From Azospirillum sp. TSH64 (GTDB taxonomy: Bacteria > Pseudomonadota > Alphaproteobacteria > Azospirillales > Azospirillaceae): DNA of 64,000 bases. Numbering within the stretch: the first letter of the stretch is position 1; each line of letters opens with the position of its first letter. The notes under the pieces are model-generated. The model worked only from the letters and a program-made list of their open reading frames with translations. It had not been told where the DNA came from and did not search any database. The stretch covers positions 1,300,568 through 1,364,567 of the forward strand of contig NZ_LGQW01000015.1 of NCBI RefSeq assembly GCF_003116035.1, given 5' to 3'. Shown here piece after piece: positions 62,082 through 64,000 of this stretch. The translations under genes were made by a program, and so were the position numbers.

Positions 62082-62181
62082 CCGCCGCCGCCTGTCCGGT
62101 GCCGGCCGCAAGGGCGGACGGCAGTAGCAGGGCTATATGGTTCGACAGGATGACAATCCGGGTTGCCCTTCTCCGCGCTTC

Positions 62182-62198
62182 TTGACATACTACCATAC
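62182..62198 (+). promoter_or_regulatory. Promoter -35 box fused to candidate GntR operator 4
   Basis: TTGACA (62182-62187), a perfect sigma-70 -35 box, is followed directly by TACTACCATAC (62188-62198), which would occupy the spacer of the promoter. Binding there would block RNA polymerase. It lies about 43 bp before the dehydrogenase start. No strong -10 match was seen. Confidence 0.65.
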
Positions 62199-62240
62199 AA
62201 GAATGTGAGCCAACCGCTCGCCTGGAAGGAAATGCTCTCC

Positions 62241-63755
62241 ATGCAATCGCCTGCGTCCACCGTCCCTCCGTCCGGCGCCCCGTCGCGGCGCCTCGGCGCC
62301 TCCGGCCTGTCCGCCCTGCCGGCGACGGTGGCCCGGCCCGGCTACGACCGCAACGGCCTCGACATCGGGATCGTCCATCTCGGCGTCGGTGCCTTCCAGC
62401 GCGCCCATCAGGCGGCCTACACCGACGCCCTGCTTGAACGGCAGTTCGGGCCCTGGGGTATCGCCGGCGTCAGCCTGCGCAGCCCCGACACCCGCGACGC
62501 GCTGGAACCGCAGGACGGGCTCTACACCGTCGCGGTGCGCGATGCGGAGGGGGAGCGGCTTCGGGTGATCGGCTGCCTGCTGGACCTGCTGGTCGCGCAT
62601 GAGGACCCGGAAGCGGTGCTGGAGCGGATGTGCCGCCCCTCGGTGCGCATCGTCACCCTGACGGTGACCGAGAAGGGCTATTGCCATGATCCGGCCACCG
62701 GCGCGCTGAACGAGAGCCATCCCGACATCCGCCACGACCTGGACAACCCGGACAAGCCGCGCACCGCCATCGGTTTCCTGGCCGAGGCGCTGGCCCGCCG
62801 CCGCGCTGCCGGGCTGGCGCCCTTCACCGTGCTGAGCTGCGACAACCTGCCGAGCAACGGCGACACCGTCGCCCGCATCCTGCACCGTTTCGCGGAACTG
62901 CGTGACCCGGCCTTTGGCGCCTGGGTGGCCGAGGCCGTCGCCTGTCCGAACAGCATGGTCGACCGCATCGTCCCCGCCACCACCGAGGCCGACCGCGCCC
63001 GTGTCTCGCAGGCGCTCGGTGTGCAGGATGCCTGGCCGGTGGTGACGGAGCCCTTCACCCAATGGGTGGTCGAGGACCGCTTCCCCGCCGGCCGGCCGGC
63101 CTGGGAGACGGTCGGGGTGGAACTGGTCGCCGATGTCCATCCCTATGAGACGATGAAGCTGCGGCTGCTCAACGGCAGCCATTCCACCATCGCCTATCTC
63201 GGCTATCTGGCGGGCTACGAGACGGTGTCGGACACCATGGCCGATCCCGCCTTCGCCACGCTGGTCCGCAACCTGATGGACCACGAGACGGGGCCGACGC
63301 TCCACATGCCGCCCGGTGCGGATATGGAGCAGTACAAGGACGCGCTGATCGCCCGCTTCCGCAATCCGGCGCTGCGCCACCGCACCTGGCAGATCGCCAT
63401 GGACGGCACGCAGAAGCTGCCGCAGCGGCTGCTGAACCCGATCCGCGACCGGCTTGCCGCCGGCTTGCCCATCGACCGGCTGGCCTTGGCCGTCGCCGCC
63501 TGGATGCGCTACGTCGCCGGCTCCGACGAGAAGGGACAGCCCATCGACGTGCGCGATCCGCTGGCTGCCAAGCTGGCGGAGATCGCAGCCGCCACGACCG
63601 GCGATCCCGACCGGCTGGCCGAGGCGCTGCTCGGGCTGACCGCTGTGTTCGGCGATGACCTGCCGCGCGACCAGCGCTTCACCGCCCCAGTCACCGTCGC
63701 GCTCAAGCGCCTGTTCGCCGAAGGCGCCCGCGCCGTCGTGGCCGCGTCTGCCTGA
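62241..63755 (+). CDS. Mannitol dehydrogenase-family oxidoreductase (fructuronate reductase-like)
   Basis: 504 residues, polyol-specific long-chain dehydrogenase family (mannitol 2-dehydrogenase, D-arabinitol dehydrogenase, UxuB). The NAD-binding motif is IVHLGVGAFQRAHQAAY, and the catalytic Lys and flanking residues are in KLRLLNGSHSTIAYLG. NSMVDRIVPATTE is the other family signature. The ATG at 62241 has GGAAGGA 10 nt upstream; one at 62232 is too close to it. Next to an RspB-like gene and a FadR-type regulator, oxidation of D-mannonate/fructuronate (UxuB-like) is favoured over mannitol, but substrate is not proven. Confidence 0.9.
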   Translation: MQSPASTVPPSGAPSRRLGASGLSALPATVARPGYDRNGLDIGIVHLGVGAFQRAHQAAYTDALLERQFGPWGIAGVSLRSPDTRDALEPQDGLYTVAVRDAEGERLRVIGCLLDLLVAHEDPEAVLERMCRPSVRIVTLTVTEKGYCHDPATGALNESHPDIRHDLDNPDKPRTAIGFLAEALARRRAAGLAPFTVLSCDNLPSNGDTVARILHRFAELRDPAFGAWVAEAVACPNSMVDRIVPATTEADRARVSQALGVQDAWPVVTEPFTQWVVEDRFPAGRPAWETVGVELVADVHPYETMKLRLLNGSHSTIAYLGYLAGYETVSDTMADPAFATLVRNLMDHETGPTLHMPPGADMEQYKDALIARFRNPALRHRTWQIAMDGTQKLPQRLLNPIRDRLAAGLPIDRLALAVAAWMRYVAGSDEKGQPIDVRDPLAAKLAEIAAATTGDPDRLAEALLGLTAVFGDDLPRDQRFTAPVTVALKRLFAEGARAVVAASA

Positions 63756-63794
63756 TCCCGTTTCACCGTATTCTCTTCAGTAGGGAGTAGTCCC

Positions 63795-64000
63795 GTGGTT
63801 GCCCTGACCGTCGAAAAGCCGCATGTGCTGGCGCTCCGTCCCGAGAACACCCCGTCTGCCGGGCCGGTCAAGGCCGGCGAGGTGCTGGTGCGCGTCCAGC
63901 GTGCCGGCATCTGCGGGTCGGACCTGCACATCTACCACGGCTCCAACCCCTTCGCGGTCTATCCGCGCGTGATCGGCCACGAGTTCGCCGGCACGGTCGA
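63795..64000 (+). CDS. Zinc-dependent alcohol dehydrogenase, RspB / L-gulonate 5-dehydrogenase-like (5' part)
   Basis: Only the first 68 codons lie in the window. GTG at 63795 has TAGGGAG 7 nt upstream. The translation contains [20 protein letters not shown] with the catalytic-zinc Cys and [13 protein letters not shown] with the zinc His and Glu, close to RspB and L-gulonate/L-galactonate 5-dehydrogenases, which produce D-fructuronate or tagaturonate. The gap to the upstream dehydrogenase is 39 bp, so the two are probably one operon. The C-terminal part is unseen. Confidence 0.85.
   Translation, partial: MVALTVEKPHVLALRPENTPSAGPVKAGEVLVRVQRAGICGSDLHIYHGSNPFAVYPRVIGHEFAGTV

Overview
The window is GC-rich (except near 55.2-56.6 kb) and has the look of an alphaproteobacterial chromosome or megaplasmid of the Rhodospirillales, most likely Azospirillum or a close relative. 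This is an inference from codon use, three methyl-accepting chemotaxis proteins in 64 kb, an HWE/HisKA_2-type kinase, a phosphoenolpyruvate carboxylase and several Tat-exported binding proteins. I could run no database search. No rRNA, tRNA, CRISPR array, transposase or phage gene was seen.

Layout. 0-18 kb: the tail of an unknown gene, a LivK-type amino-acid binding protein with a clear terminator, small conserved-looking proteins, a metallo-beta-lactamase-fold hydrolase, an OmpA-type porin, a LuxR-type response regulator, a PPC-like protein, a MocR-type regulator divergent from an OmpR-type regulator over an array of repeated sites, a lipoprotein esterase, a pair of membrane/coiled-coil unknowns, msrB, a pentapeptide-repeat protein, an orphan BMP-type binding protein, a Bcr/CflA exporter, a TauA/SsuA-type binding protein coupled to a DsrE protein, and ispE. 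18-33 kb: a small hydrolase, a soluble chemoreceptor with a CdaR-like sugar-diacid domain, a methyltransferase, gloB, a GST, a large transmembrane chemoreceptor, the pstSCAB operon behind a Pho box, a TetA-like exporter and a YgiQ radical SAM protein.

33-50 kb is a signalling block: an ABC half-transporter, then a CheC-like/PAS-HisKA_2 kinase/receiver operon, a DUF2076 protein, a FIST/hybrid kinase/HD-GYP operon, a third chemoreceptor, and a 63-residue peptide gene with a Cys pair. 50-56 kb: ppc, followed by a small accessory island (an uncharacterised protein with glycosyltransferase-like acidic motifs, an ATP-grasp-like protein, a GT-B-like glycosyltransferase) that becomes strikingly AT-rich.

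56-64 kb is a coherent sugar-acid catabolic locus: a Tat-type binding protein, ATPase and two permeases, then a FadR-type GntR regulator, a mannitol-dehydrogenase-family oxidoreductase (fructuronate reductase-like) and the start of an RspB/L-gulonate-5-dehydrogenase-like zinc dehydrogenase. Four copies of an identical 10-mer, ACTACCATAC, lie only in the three promoter regions of this locus that I could find. They define a candidate local regulon and are the most specific new observation in the window.
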